Shown here: positions 16,574-25,335 of the stretch, piece by piece
Layout: each line of letters opens with the position of its first letter
How positions within the stretch are numbered: position 1 is the first letter of the stretch
The notes under the pieces: model-generated
The model's database searches: none
The model's input: only the letters and a program-made list of their open reading frames with translations
What the model was told of the DNA's origin: nothing
Assembly (NCBI RefSeq): GCF_003054555.1
Contig: NZ_CP026304.1
Span: 310,001-374,000, forward strand
Length of the DNA: 64,000 bases
DNA from: Streptomyces lunaelactis
GTDB lineage: Bacteria > Actinomycetota > Actinomycetes > Streptomycetales > Streptomycetaceae
Reading direction: 5' to 3'
Made by a program: the position numbers and the translations under genes

Positions 16574-18829
16574 ATGGCGGGGGAAACACAGCCGAGGCAG
16601 CACGCTAGCGCCGAGGGCGCGAGCCACGTGCAGCAGATTATGGGAAACCTGTACAACCTCACCGACGCGGGCACCGGCCCCGTACCGCGGGCCACGGCCG
16701 CCCTGCCCGCCGCACCCGCGCATCTCGTCGGCCGCACGGTCGAGGCCGCACAACTGCTGGAACTCCTCGATCCCGAAGGGCAGGGCCCCGCGGCAGTTGT
16801 GGTCTCGGCCGTCTCCGGACTCGCGGGGATCGGCAAGACCGCACTCGCTCTCCATGTCGCCCACGAGGCAGCGGTCGTACGCAACTGGTACCCCGGCGGG
16901 GTCCTGTTCGTGAACCTCCGCGGCTACGACCCCGAAGGCCAGGTCACGGGCGGCCAGGGCACTCGCCGAGCTGCTGAGGGCACTCGGCGTACGGGACGAG
17001 AACCTGCCCCCCACGACGGACGAGCAGGCGGCCGTCTACCGCTCCGAGCTGGCCCGCATGGCCGACCAGGGCCGACGCGTGCTGCTGGTGGCGGACAACG
17101 CCTCCACGGCGGCCCAGGTCGAACCGCTCATCCCGGCCCGCAGGGAACACCGAGTGCTCGTGACCTCCCGGCACATCCTGACAGCGCTCCAAGCCCGCCA
17201 GCTCAGTCTCGGCGAACTCGCCCCGGACCCGGCCCGCGAACTCATCTGCGACAGGCTGACCCTCGCCCGCCCGGACGACCCCCGGCCCTCGCTCGCGCCG
17301 GAAGCGCTGGACGAGGTCGTACGGCACTGCGGCAGGCTCCCGCTCGCCCTGGAGATCGCCGCGGCCCGACTGACCGGAGACCCAGGTTTCTCTCCTGCCG
17401 CCCTGGCCGCCGAACTGGAGGACGCCCGCGGCCGACGGGAGCCCTGCGCTACGACGACGGCGGCCACTCGCTGGCTGTGCGGGCCGCCTTTGAAGGCTCC
17501 TACCGCCGCTTGGACCCCGAACAAGCCCTTCTCTTCCGGCTGCTGGCCTTCAATCCCGGCCCCGATGTGGCCACCGACTCGGCAGGAGCGCTGATCGGGC
17601 GCCCGGTCAGGAGCCTCCTTGCGGGCCTGGCCCGTACGGCACTGCTGAGAGAGCAGCCAGTGGGCTCCGGGCGGTGGCGGATGCACGACCTGATCCGGCT
17701 GTACGCGGCGGAGCTGGCGGAGCAGGACGACGTCGGCGTGGTCGCTGAGCCGGTCGAACGGCTGTTGGAGCACTATGAGACCACCCTCGCAGCCGCGACC
17801 ACGTTGCTGAAGGACTCACCTGAGGATCAGAGCGGCGGGCGGTTCCAGAGCCGGGGGGAGGCGCTTGACTGGCTGAGGGCTGAACGTGCAAACCTCACTG
17901 CCGCAACGGAGGCTTTTTCGGAGAGCCACCCCGAGATCGTGGTGGGCATCGCGTTCCGTCTTTCGCGGCGGCTCCGCCTATGGCGGTACTTCGACGACGG
18001 CGTCACCGTGGGGAAGGCGGCCCTGGCCGCCGCTGCGCATCTGGGCTCCGTATGGATCGTGGCCGGCTTGGAGAACAACCTCGGCGTGACCCTGAACCTT
18101 GCCGGGCGCAAGGCGGAGGCGGTGGCCGTCACCCAAGAGGCCATCCGGCGATTTCGTGCGCTCGCTGAGGAGGAATCGGAATTCGAGTCTGATCTGGGGC
18201 GGGCCCTCGCCAACTTGGCCAATCAAGAAAGCGATCCGGAAAAGTGCAGGGTGGTCGCCGAGGAGGCCATCACCATCGGTCGCCGCTGGACCAAGGACGG
18301 CGACCTTACGGATCCTGGTGTGGAGCTTGCGGGAGCCCTGCACAATCTCAGCCTGGCGCTCACGGACCTCGGGCGCCACGCGGATGGGGTGGCCCCGGCG
18401 CGGGAGGCCTTGGAGATCCGCAGACAGCAGGCCCTGTCGGCACCCGGTGCCTTTGAGAAGGACTTCGCCGATCTGCTGATCCATCTCAGCACCCAGCTGC
18501 TGGCGACCGGCCACCTCGAAGAAGCCGTCGTACAGGCCAAAGAGGGCGTCGAGGTCTTCCGGCGGCTCGCGGCCGAGGACCCAGTCACGCACGAGCACGC
18601 CCTTTGCGACGCCCTCGCACGGCTCGGGCTCGCTTTCGTCGCCGTCGGGCACACCGAGGAGGCTCGCGAACTCCACGCACAGGCGATGGCACTAGCAGCA
18701 CGGCTCGGTGAGAATACCGAGGAGACCGCGGCGCTGACCGAAATCACCCGCGCTCTGCCGCCCGCAGCCGAGAGAGGCGGACTATGGCACCGCATCGCCA
18801 AGATGCGCCGGGGCAGACGGAGTACGTGA
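16574..18829 (+). pseudogene. NB-ARC/TPR STAND protein with two compensating frameshifts
   Basis: The open frame runs about 751 residues, but its middle is scrambled. Residues 1-125 are normal: MAGETQPRQHASAEGASHVQ, VGRTVEAAQLLELLD, and Walker A SGLAGIGKTALALH. Near 16947-16950 an extra G shifts the frame, and the true continuation RALAELLRALGVRDENL with GRRVLLVADNAS (Walker B-like) and HCGRLPLALEIAAARL lies in another frame until about 17435, where a second indel restores it. The rest has a winged-helix-like part and TPR repeats (LENNLGVTLNLAGRKAEAVA, LHNLSLALTDLGRHADGVAP). The family senses signals and oligomerises. The two lesions mean loss of the ATPase core or sequencing errors. Confidence 0.75.
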
Positions 18830-18887
18830 CGCCCACTGCCCCCCACCCTCGCGACAGCAGCCTGAAAGCCCACCTGCTGGCATTCGA

Positions 18888-18985
18888 CTGCCCGTCCATC
18901 GACGCCCAGCCGAACGGCAGAGAAGATTATGACCACGCCTCACAATGCCATGACCTGCAGAAAGAGGATGTGACACAGCTTCTGA
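18888..18985. mobile_element. Solitary IS right-end remnant
   Basis: CTGCCCGTCCATCGACGCCC and the stretch ending GATGTGACACAGCTTCTGA closely match 38412-38504, which follows a truncated IS5-type transposase. No transposase remains here. The two copies diverge but share the same terminal 19 bases. The surrounding 18830-19259 interval holds nothing else I can identify. Confidence 0.65.
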
Positions 18986-19259
18986 CACCGTCCTGCGGAG
19001 GAGGCGCTTTGCGCCGGGTGGGGCCGGGCCAGAGAACAGGAGTGGGGCTCGTTGCCCTCGGCCCAGGCCACCGTGGCTCGGCGGTACCGGTCAGTCCCGG
19101 TGGTTCGCGTGCGGAGGCGAGGAACTCGAAGGTGGGCCACTGGTCGTGGCTCTGGCGTCGTCCGCGCTTCGGCCACAGACCTCAGGGCTTGTCGATCCGG
19201 CCTACACTCGGCAGCCGCTTCCGGACCAGCGGGAGCGGCACTCAATTCGAGAGGACTGA

Positions 19260-19445
19260 TTGACGGTGTGGCAGGAAGCGCCGATCTACGACCAGCTCGT
19301 CACGGAGCTCGGCGGTATTCCCTCACAGGTGCGCAGCGAGGCCGAGCGCAGCGTACGACATCTGGAACAGGTCATCCGCCCGGGCACGCCTTGGACAGGT
19401 GGACTCCCCCAGCCTGCCGGGCCGTTCACGTCGGGCCACCGGTAG
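19260..19445 (+). CDS. Small conserved Streptomyces-type protein
   Basis: About 60 residues; start is TTG 19260 or GTG 19266, after GAGAGG. The sequence MTVWQEAPIYDQLVTELGG then EAERSVRHLEQVIRP looks like a small helical cytosolic protein of the kind often found singly in Streptomyces genomes. No motif gives a function. Confidence 0.5.
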   Translation: MTVWQEAPIYDQLVTELGGIPSQVRSEAERSVRHLEQVIRPGTPWTGGLPQPAGPFTSGHR

Positions 19446-19533
19446 CTCCGCGCCCCCTGCAGGAGCGCGCGCATCAGCAGAGCGAACCGAGTCCTACGAA
19501 GCCCGCTCTGCGCGTGCCGTCACACTGGAACCC

Positions 19534-19863
19534 ATGAGTACCCTGAACGATCCCGATGACGTGCATGCCGGCGAGGGACCTCCGCTGCACGAGTGGGGCC
19601 CGGCGCCGGACTTGTCCTGCCTGGACCTGGCCGACCCGCTGGAAGGTGAGTGGCTGCTGTCCGACCATCCCTGGGCGCGGGCGGAGCGGACCCGGCGCCG
19701 CGGCGCCGGGTTGGAGGCTAGTCGCGCAGGGGACCCTCTGTGGGCGTCGGAGGCCGATGTGGACTCTGCCGAGCCCGACGACATTTACAGCGGCACATGC
19801 GCCGCTCCTTGGAGGCGATCCGGCAGGCCGGCGACCGCATGTACGTCTATCCGCCGGGGCTGA
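19534..19863 (+). CDS. Hypothetical acidic protein
   Basis: 109 residues from ATG 19534. Acidic N-terminal half (MSTLNDPDDVHAGEGPPLHE, DLSCLDLADPLEGEWLLSDH), then an Arg-rich stretch. Codon use suggests the first ~85 residues are genuine, while the tail after DDIYSGTCAAP looks out of frame, so a late frameshift is possible. Function unknown. Confidence 0.45.
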   Translation: MSTLNDPDDVHAGEGPPLHEWGPAPDLSCLDLADPLEGEWLLSDHPWARAERTRRRGAGLEASRAGDPLWASEADVDSAEPDDIYSGTCAAPWRRSGRPATACTSIRRG

Positions 19864-20190
19864 TCGGGCCGATGAGTTCTCTCTGGCCGCCGCCGGGCTG
19901 CCCCGGGAGGATCGCGGGATGCGAAGCCGGCGGTTGGAACGAGGACGAGTAGCCGGGGCGCCCTTTGGCGGGGCGTGGGCCATGAGGTGCCGGTGAAATC
20001 TCCGATGGGGCGCGGCAGGGCCGCCCGGCGGAGGTTCCAGCCGGTGGACCAGGACCGCCCGGTGGCCGGGGTCCTTCGTTGGGTAACAGATGGGCGTCTG
20101 ACATGTGAGAAGTCTGCTGCCATCGTTACATTGACGCGCAAAAGCGCTGGCGGGGAGCGCGCCCCGACCGCAGTGATCTCGGGGAGAAAC

Positions 20191-20931
20191 GTGTCTACAC
20201 TGCCGCCGCTGACAGGTGTGCCGATACCGGGCTATGCACGTCGCTGTGTTGGCCGGGTGCTTGTGCCGCTGGTGTCGGTAGGGATTTTCTCCTGGGCGCC
20301 TTTTGCCTGGACGGCGGTGCGTCAGCGTTCTTTCGCTGATGCCGTCCTTGCGGCGGTCTTCTTCGTGACGGTGATCTGCGCGATGGCTTACAGCTACAGC
20401 GGGGGGAACGGCGTTGCCATCTGGATGGTGCTGCTGACGTTGATGCTGGGCGGCAGTGTGCTGGCTGGTGTCCGTACTCCGCGCACGGAGAGTGTCCGCA
20501 CCGGTGGCGTGTCAGCCGCGGTCTGGCTGGTCACCGCTCTGGCGGTGGTCTACTTCGTTGCAGCCGGGGTTTTCGGACAGAGCGAGCCATCGAACCAGGA
20601 TGAGACCGCGCCGCCTGCTGTGTCGCCTGCACCTTCGCTGTCGTCCGAGTCAGGGCCCACCGCAGCGGCGACCGAGTCTGTTACTCCACCTGACGCCTCA
20701 GAGACGGAGGAAGCAGAAGAACCCGTCGCCCCGGAGACAGAGGAAGAGGCGGAGCCAGATGACAACGGCGGGACGGGCGACCAGGACTTCGACGGCCAGA
20801 TGGGCATCCAGTTCGGATATGCATGCTCCCCTGTCGGCGCTCTCGGCATTGCCGGGGATGGACGTCCCGCCAAATGCTTCATGGGCAAGGACGGTCGGGC
20901 TCGGTGGGGCTATGACTCGAACCGTGGCTAG
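20191..20931 (+). CDS. Membrane protein with Pro/Glu-rich linker and small C-terminal domain
   Basis: 246 residues from GTG 20191, preceded by GGGGAG. An ORF extends upstream to 19975, but that part is not protein-like. Four predicted membrane segments lie in residues ~20-130. A Ser/Pro/Glu linker spans ~130-195. The last ~45 residues (FGYACSPVGALGIAGDGRPA KC..., ending GYDSNRG) form a short two-Cys domain seen at the end of many Streptomyces surface proteins, presumably exposed outside the cell. Function unknown. Confidence 0.7.
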   Translation: MSTLPPLTGVPIPGYARRCVGRVLVPLVSVGIFSWAPFAWTAVRQRSFADAVLAAVFFVTVICAMAYSYSGGNGVAIWMVLLTLMLGGSVLAGVRTPRTESVRTGGVSAAVWLVTALAVVYFVAAGVFGQSEPSNQDETAPPAVSPAPSLSSESGPTAAATESVTPPDASETEEAEEPVAPETEEEAEPDDNGGTGDQDFDGQMGIQFGYACSPVGALGIAGDGRPAKCFMGKDGRARWGYDSNRG

Positions 20932-21053
20932 TGTCGCAGTGGGGGACTCCCGACGGCGATCTTTTGCTTCGTGTGGGAGACCGTTGGCACAGCTTCTGAA
21001 GCGCTGCGGCGGGTCCCTTCACACACTCGGCCGAGCGCTGAGGCGCCTCTGGT

Positions 21054-21524
21054 TCAGGCAAGGTGTGGATGAAGCCGGTCGGTGCTGCCCGCCTGCCGCA
21101 GATAGCGCAGCAGCGTGTTCTGCCGGTCCGCGATCTCTTGGATGCGGCAGGACAGTTCGGTGTACTCCTGCGTGGGCATACGGGGTGCCGGATCCCTCCT
21201 GTGCGGGTGCGTGTGGTCGGGAACGGGCCGGGCGGGAAGGGGATCCGCGACGAACGACCCCCGCCCGTGCGTTGTGTAGACGAGTCCTTCGTCGCGCAGG
21301 ATCCGCACCGCGGACCGGGCGGTCATATTGGCAATCCGGTACTGATCCTGCAGGGCCCGTGAGGGCGGCAGTTGTTCGCCGGGCTTGAGGTGACCGTCGA
21401 GGATCTGTCGCCGCAGGTCGTCCGCGAGGAGTCGGTAGGGCGGGAGATGAGAGTTCTGCGGCAGGCGGCCTCGCGTGAACGCCTGGTGCGATCTGTCGCC
21501 CCGGGGCTGAGGGCTGCCGTTCAC
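21054..21524 (-). CDS. GntR-family transcriptional regulator
   Basis: 156 residues; the GTG start overlaps the stop of the upstream gene by 4 bases (GTGA), so they are coupled. A GntR winged helix occupies residues ~28-95: PPYRLLADDLRRQILDGHL, KPGEQLPPSRALQDQYRIAN, SAVRILRDEGLVYTTHGRGS. The C-terminal part is short, with a coiled segment (LSCRIQEIADRQNTLLRYLR), and has no FadR or UTRA effector domain. KorSA-type regulators of actinobacterial integrative plasmids are similar in size, which suggests a mobile-element origin. The operator at 21943-21974 is the obvious candidate site. Confidence 0.85.
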   Translation of the reverse strand: MNGSPQPRGDRSHQAFTRGRLPQNSHLPPYRLLADDLRRQILDGHLKPGEQLPPSRALQDQYRIANMTARSAVRILRDEGLVYTTHGRGSFVADPLPARPVPDHTHPHRRDPAPRMPTQEYTELSCRIQEIADRQNTLLRYLRQAGSTDRLHPHLA

Positions 21525-21940
21525 AACTGCTCCTCGTCGGCGGCGGTCTCGGCCGCGCGCCTGGGATCCCGGTTGACCTGGCTCTTCACCAGGCTGACCA
21601 CCTCGTCCGTGTACGCGGTGCGCACCCCCGAGTTCGTGTAGCCGGAGGCCTGGGCGAGTTCGTGGAGGGGGTAGCGGCGGGATGCGTGGAACTCCCGGGC
21701 GTAGGCGAGGAGTCGGCGGATGCGGGCGTCGGCCGCTGTCTTCTCCGCCCGGGCCTGTTCGAGGGCCAGGATGAGCGGATCGGCTTCCATGCCGAAGCTG
21801 ACGGCTTCGAGGTTGTCGGCGTAGTCCTTGCGCTGCTGCTCAACCTGTTCGCACGCGTCGTCGAAGAAGTCGTCCGGCCTCACGCTGCCCGGCGCGGGCA
21901 TCGGGTTGATCACGGCGGCGAGTTCGAGAATCTGATGCAT
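21521..21940 (-). CDS. Helical protein coupled to the GntR regulator
   Basis: 139 residues from ATG 21940; the frame is open far upstream, but those residues look random. Coiled-coil composition (DACEQVEQQRKDYADNLEA, LALEQARAEKTAADARIRRL), then a helix-turn-helix-like region, PLHELAQASGYTNSGVRTAY. The start codon lies 3 bases from a perfect 14-bp palindrome, which leaves little room for a ribosome site and suggests a leaderless transcript or a control point. Paired with the GntR gene as in Streptomyces integrative elements. Exact function unknown. Confidence 0.7.
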   Translation of the reverse strand: MHQILELAAVINPMPAPGSVRPDDFFDDACEQVEQQRKDYADNLEAVSFGMEADPLILALEQARAEKTAADARIRRLLAYAREFHASRRYPLHELAQASGYTNSGVRTAYTDEVVSLVKSQVNRDPRRAAETAADEEQL

Positions 21941-21942
21941 GA

Positions 21943-21974
21943 TGCGATCATCGCAACTTCTTGCGATGATCGCA
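21943..21974. promoter_or_regulatory. Perfect 14-bp inverted repeat, probable operator
   Basis: TGCGATCATCGCAA (21943-21956) and TTGCGATGATCGCA (21961-21974) are exact reverse complements around CTTC. Each arm is itself nearly palindromic (GCGATCATCGC), giving four half-sites. It abuts the start of the minus-strand pair ending in the GntR regulator, so autoregulation is the simplest reading. Confidence 0.75.
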
Positions 21975-22655
21975 ATAGCCAGGCCGCCGGCAGTGCCCGC
22001 ACGCCACCACCGGTCCGGTGCCAGGTCGTTGGACACAGAAGACCAAGCAGACCGGCGTACGAAGTGGGGATCGGAACAGATGCCGGCCATTATCCGGGTG
22101 TGGACATGTTCAACGGGGCCTGAGTGAGTTGTCCACTGCGCTGGGATGGACTGAAGGAATGGCTGGTGCGAGCAGTGAACGCCTCGTTTGCCGTAACTCT
22201 GTGTGACGGAGCCCGGTCCATCCTTCGTAGTGGCGGCTGGAGACCCCTTCATCAGGTGCTGGGAGGGTCGCGGAACGCCGCGCAGGGACTGCAGGAGGGG
22301 CGTTGGCATTTCTCCCTGCAGAGCTTCCCTGGGTCCGCTCCGTCGACAACCCAGCTCTCTCGCGCGGTCCCGCACCGATCGGCAGTCGTCGACACCGTCA
22401 TCGCTGCGGAGTCGACACGCTGGCTTGTGCTCCGATGAGGTGAGTTTCCCCTGCTCGGCTTCGCTAGGTGAAATCCTCACAGTTGAGGAGGCATAGATGG
22501 GTCATCGGCTGACGGCGGACGTTCGGCTGAGCGCTCAATCGAAAGCTCGGTCATCTCTCCCGTGAGGCCGGGGCCCTCCTTCTACAGAGCAGTGGCCAGC
22601 CATCGGCACGCGTGGTTGGTGCCTGCCGAGGCCCGGTATGAGGTGACAGGCAGAA
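21975..22655. other. Non-coding stretch of about 680 bases
   Basis: I find no convincing gene. Open frames on both strands lack good start sites and have random-looking composition. It should hold the promoters of the divergent gene at 22656 and of the GntR pair. Confidence 0.5.
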
Positions 22656-25028
22656 ATGAACGAGGCGGAGATCCGCAGGCGCATCGCCACCGGCGAGGTA
22701 GTAGATCTGCAAACGGCTGCCGATAAGGGAACGATCTCCGCTGTGGACGTACGTGCGTTCTGTACTGGTCAGATCCCTGGCCAGCAACCGGATGCCCCAG
22801 TTCATCTCCGGAATGCCTTGATCACTGAAGAGTTGGACCTGCGCGGCAGGAACATCGGCCGACAAGTAATTTTCTCCGCATGTGAGTTCAATAAGGCGGT
22901 CAACCTCACCCGTCTGCGTACCACACAAGCGATCGTCTTCGACAACACTGCGTTTTTGGCTCTCCTGGGCGAGGAGTTGATCAGCACGAGTGACCTGGTG
23001 ATTCGAGACTGCAGGGTAGCAGAAGCTATCTCGCTCGGGAGATCACGAATCGGCGGCTCTCTCCAACTGACTGGCAGCACCCTGCATGACGTCGACCTCG
23101 AATCCTCACAGATTGGCGGAGATCTTAACTGTGCGGCGACAGAAATCACTGCGCATGACCTTGTATGCCTGAACGGACGGCATCTCCATGTCAGTGGCGA
23201 GATCATCTTCAGAGGCAGCATCTTCAACCGAGGTGAGGTCAATTTGCAGTGGGCGCACGCCGAGTCGCTCAGGGCAACCAGTGCGACACTGGTGAATTCC
23301 GGTGGGTGTGCGCTGCGCGCGGATGGCCTCCATGTCGCCGGGGACATCTTTCTCGATGAGGGCTTTAAGGCGACTGGAGCCGTGACCCTGGTGGGAGCCC
23401 GACTCGGAGACGAGTTGCGTTGCACAGACGCAACGTTCGACAACCGCACGCCACCGACCGAGGCCAATCTTCGAGGCCGAGCTCTGGACGTGGAGCGAAT
23501 CGAGGCAAACGATATTTACCTCGATCGTGGCTTTAAAGCACATGGCGAGGTGCGTCTTGTGGGAGCCCAACTAGAAACGCAACTCAATTGTACAGGCGGG
23601 AAATTCCACAGCGAACTCGCTGACTATGCACTAAACGCTGACGACCTTGCAGTAAGAGGAGATGTCTTCCTGAACGGAACATTCTTGGCGGACGGCGAAG
23701 TGCGACTCGTCGGCGCGTCGATTGGTAGGGAACTCAACTGCACAGGAGGCCGCTTCATTCGCCCGAGCGGAATCGCTCTCAACGCTGACGGAATGACTAC
23801 GGAGGGGAGCGTATTCTTAAATGAGGACATTATCGATAATGATATTTCCGGGAAAACGCGGCAGAGATTTGTGGCCATGGGACAGGTTCGGCTCGCGCGA
23901 GCGACTGTGGGCCGCCAACTTGACTGCGTCCGAGGCTTCTTCTGTACCCGGAAATCTCCGGAGGAACCTGCATTGGACCTGGCCGGAATGGTTGGCAAGG
24001 GCGATACGCTGCTTACCCGAGCCGCAGTAATTGGCGGAGTTTCCCTATCGGGAGCATCCATCGATCGCAACCTGAACTGCCAGGATGCGTTCCTCAGCTG
24101 CAACACTCCCGGCACGGCATTTCAGGCAGTCGGCATGCGTGTTGGTGGCACGTTTACATGGAAACCTCTACGTTGTGTTGGCTTGGTGGACCTTGGGTTC
24201 GCCTACGCGACCTCCTTGGATGACAACCGAGGCAGTTGGCCTGGGTTGCCAGAAGATCAGAAGAGGAGGCAAGAGAGAAAGCAGGCCAAAAAGAAGGTAA
24301 GGGAGGAAAAAAAGAGGCTCAAAGCGAGTGCTGGCAAGCGATGGCGTTGGAATGTCAGGGCAAGAGCCTGGAAGGAAGCGAGAGGAGCGGTGGTAAGGGA
24401 GTCGATGGGCGGGAAGTACGACCTGACAGGTTTCACCTACGTGAATTTGACCGAGGAGCCCTGCAAAAAACGCGTGGACTGGCTTAAATGGACAGCGCAT
24501 TTCTCGCCTCTCCCCTGGCAGCAGCTCGCTTCCCACTATCGAAAAATCGGCCAGGAGGAAGATGCTAGAAGGGTTATCATCTCTTCGCATAAGGACAGTA
24601 GGATGCGAGGAGAGCTAGCGGGCCCTGCCCGGGCGTGGAATTTCTTTATCGGCGCAATGACTGGCTACGGCTACAAACTGTACAGGCCCTTCATTTGGGT
24701 GCTCGGCCTCTGGGGGGTAGGAATCCTAGTATTCTACTTCGCCCAAGATATGGGCATCATGCATGCTACTCGAACCTCGCCGGATAAAGGCCATCCCTAT
24801 ATCGCAGATAATTGCACTACAGACTACCCTTGCTATATTTTCTGGCTTTATCCGCTAGCGCTCCTAATGCCAGTGCTGAACTTGTGGCTCGTGAGCTATT
24901 GGCTGCCAAGCCTTGGCGTCGGATGGGGTTGGCTCTATCTCGTCATTTCCCTGGTGTACATCACTTTGGGGTGGATCCTGGGCGTCGCGCTTGTGGCGGG
25001 CGTGCGACACCTGCTGAAGACGGACTGA
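22656..25028 (+). CDS. Large beta-helix membrane protein, low GC
   Basis: 790 residues from ATG 22656. Residues ~50-520 are built from repeats of the type GEVRLVGAxLGxxLNCTGGxF and GDVFLNGTF, which suggests a right-handed beta-helix akin to pentapeptide-repeat or bactofilin folds. A Lys/Glu-rich segment (EDQKRRQERKQAKKKVREEK) follows at ~530-560. The C-terminal ~140 residues have about three or four membrane helices (FIWVLGLWGVGILVFYFAQ, YIFWLYPLALLMPVLNLWLV, YLVISLVYITLGWILGVALV). Homologues are often labelled 'membrane-associated oxidoreductase', but I see no nucleotide-binding motif. GC is well below neighbouring genes. Function unknown. Confidence 0.8.
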   Translation: MNEAEIRRRIATGEVVDLQTAADKGTISAVDVRAFCTGQIPGQQPDAPVHLRNALITEELDLRGRNIGRQVIFSACEFNKAVNLTRLRTTQAIVFDNTAFLALLGEELISTSDLVIRDCRVAEAISLGRSRIGGSLQLTGSTLHDVDLESSQIGGDLNCAATEITAHDLVCLNGRHLHVSGEIIFRGSIFNRGEVNLQWAHAESLRATSATLVNSGGCALRADGLHVAGDIFLDEGFKATGAVTLVGARLGDELRCTDATFDNRTPPTEANLRGRALDVERIEANDIYLDRGFKAHGEVRLVGAQLETQLNCTGGKFHSELADYALNADDLAVRGDVFLNGTFLADGEVRLVGASIGRELNCTGGRFIRPSGIALNADGMTTEGSVFLNEDIIDNDISGKTRQRFVAMGQVRLARATVGRQLDCVRGFFCTRKSPEEPALDLAGMVGKGDTLLTRAAVIGGVSLSGASIDRNLNCQDAFLSCNTPGTAFQAVGMRVGGTFTWKPLRCVGLVDLGFAYATSLDDNRGSWPGLPEDQKRRQERKQAKKKVREEKKRLKASAGKRWRWNVRARAWKEARGAVVRESMGGKYDLTGFTYVNLTEEPCKKRVDWLKWTAHFSPLPWQQLASHYRKIGQEEDARRVIISSHKDSRMRGELAGPARAWNFFIGAMTGYGYKLYRPFIWVLGLWGVGILVFYFAQDMGIMHATRTSPDKGHPYIADNCTTDYPCYIFWLYPLALLMPVLNLWLVSYWLPSLGVGWGWLYLVISLVYITLGWILGVALVAGVRHLLKTD

Positions 25029-25335
25029 CCGTCTCCCGTTCGAAAGACGGGTTGTGGTGGTGCTTCATATCCATTGTCCATCTCGTCGCCCAGCTACTGG
25101 CAGCGGTCTCATCGTGCTGTTAGAGCGTCTGAGAAGATCGTTAGCGGGCTGTTCTTACGAGTCGGCGCAAGACGATCTCCCGCCGCGCGTCCTTGGCCGG
25201 TCGTCCACCAGGCTTCACCGCTGGCACCAGCGGTCGCAGCTTCTCCCGGGCGCGCGACCCGCACACCCCAGCCCCCGAAAGTGCGCCACCACCCCGCTAC
25301 CTGCCCGTATGCCCCGACGACGTTATAGACACCCC
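25029..25335. other. Intergenic stretch, nothing recognised
   Basis: About 300 bases between two converging genes. No ORF with plausible protein sequence. A weak hairpin (CCCGT/ACGGG) follows the upstream stop codon. Confidence 0.4.
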
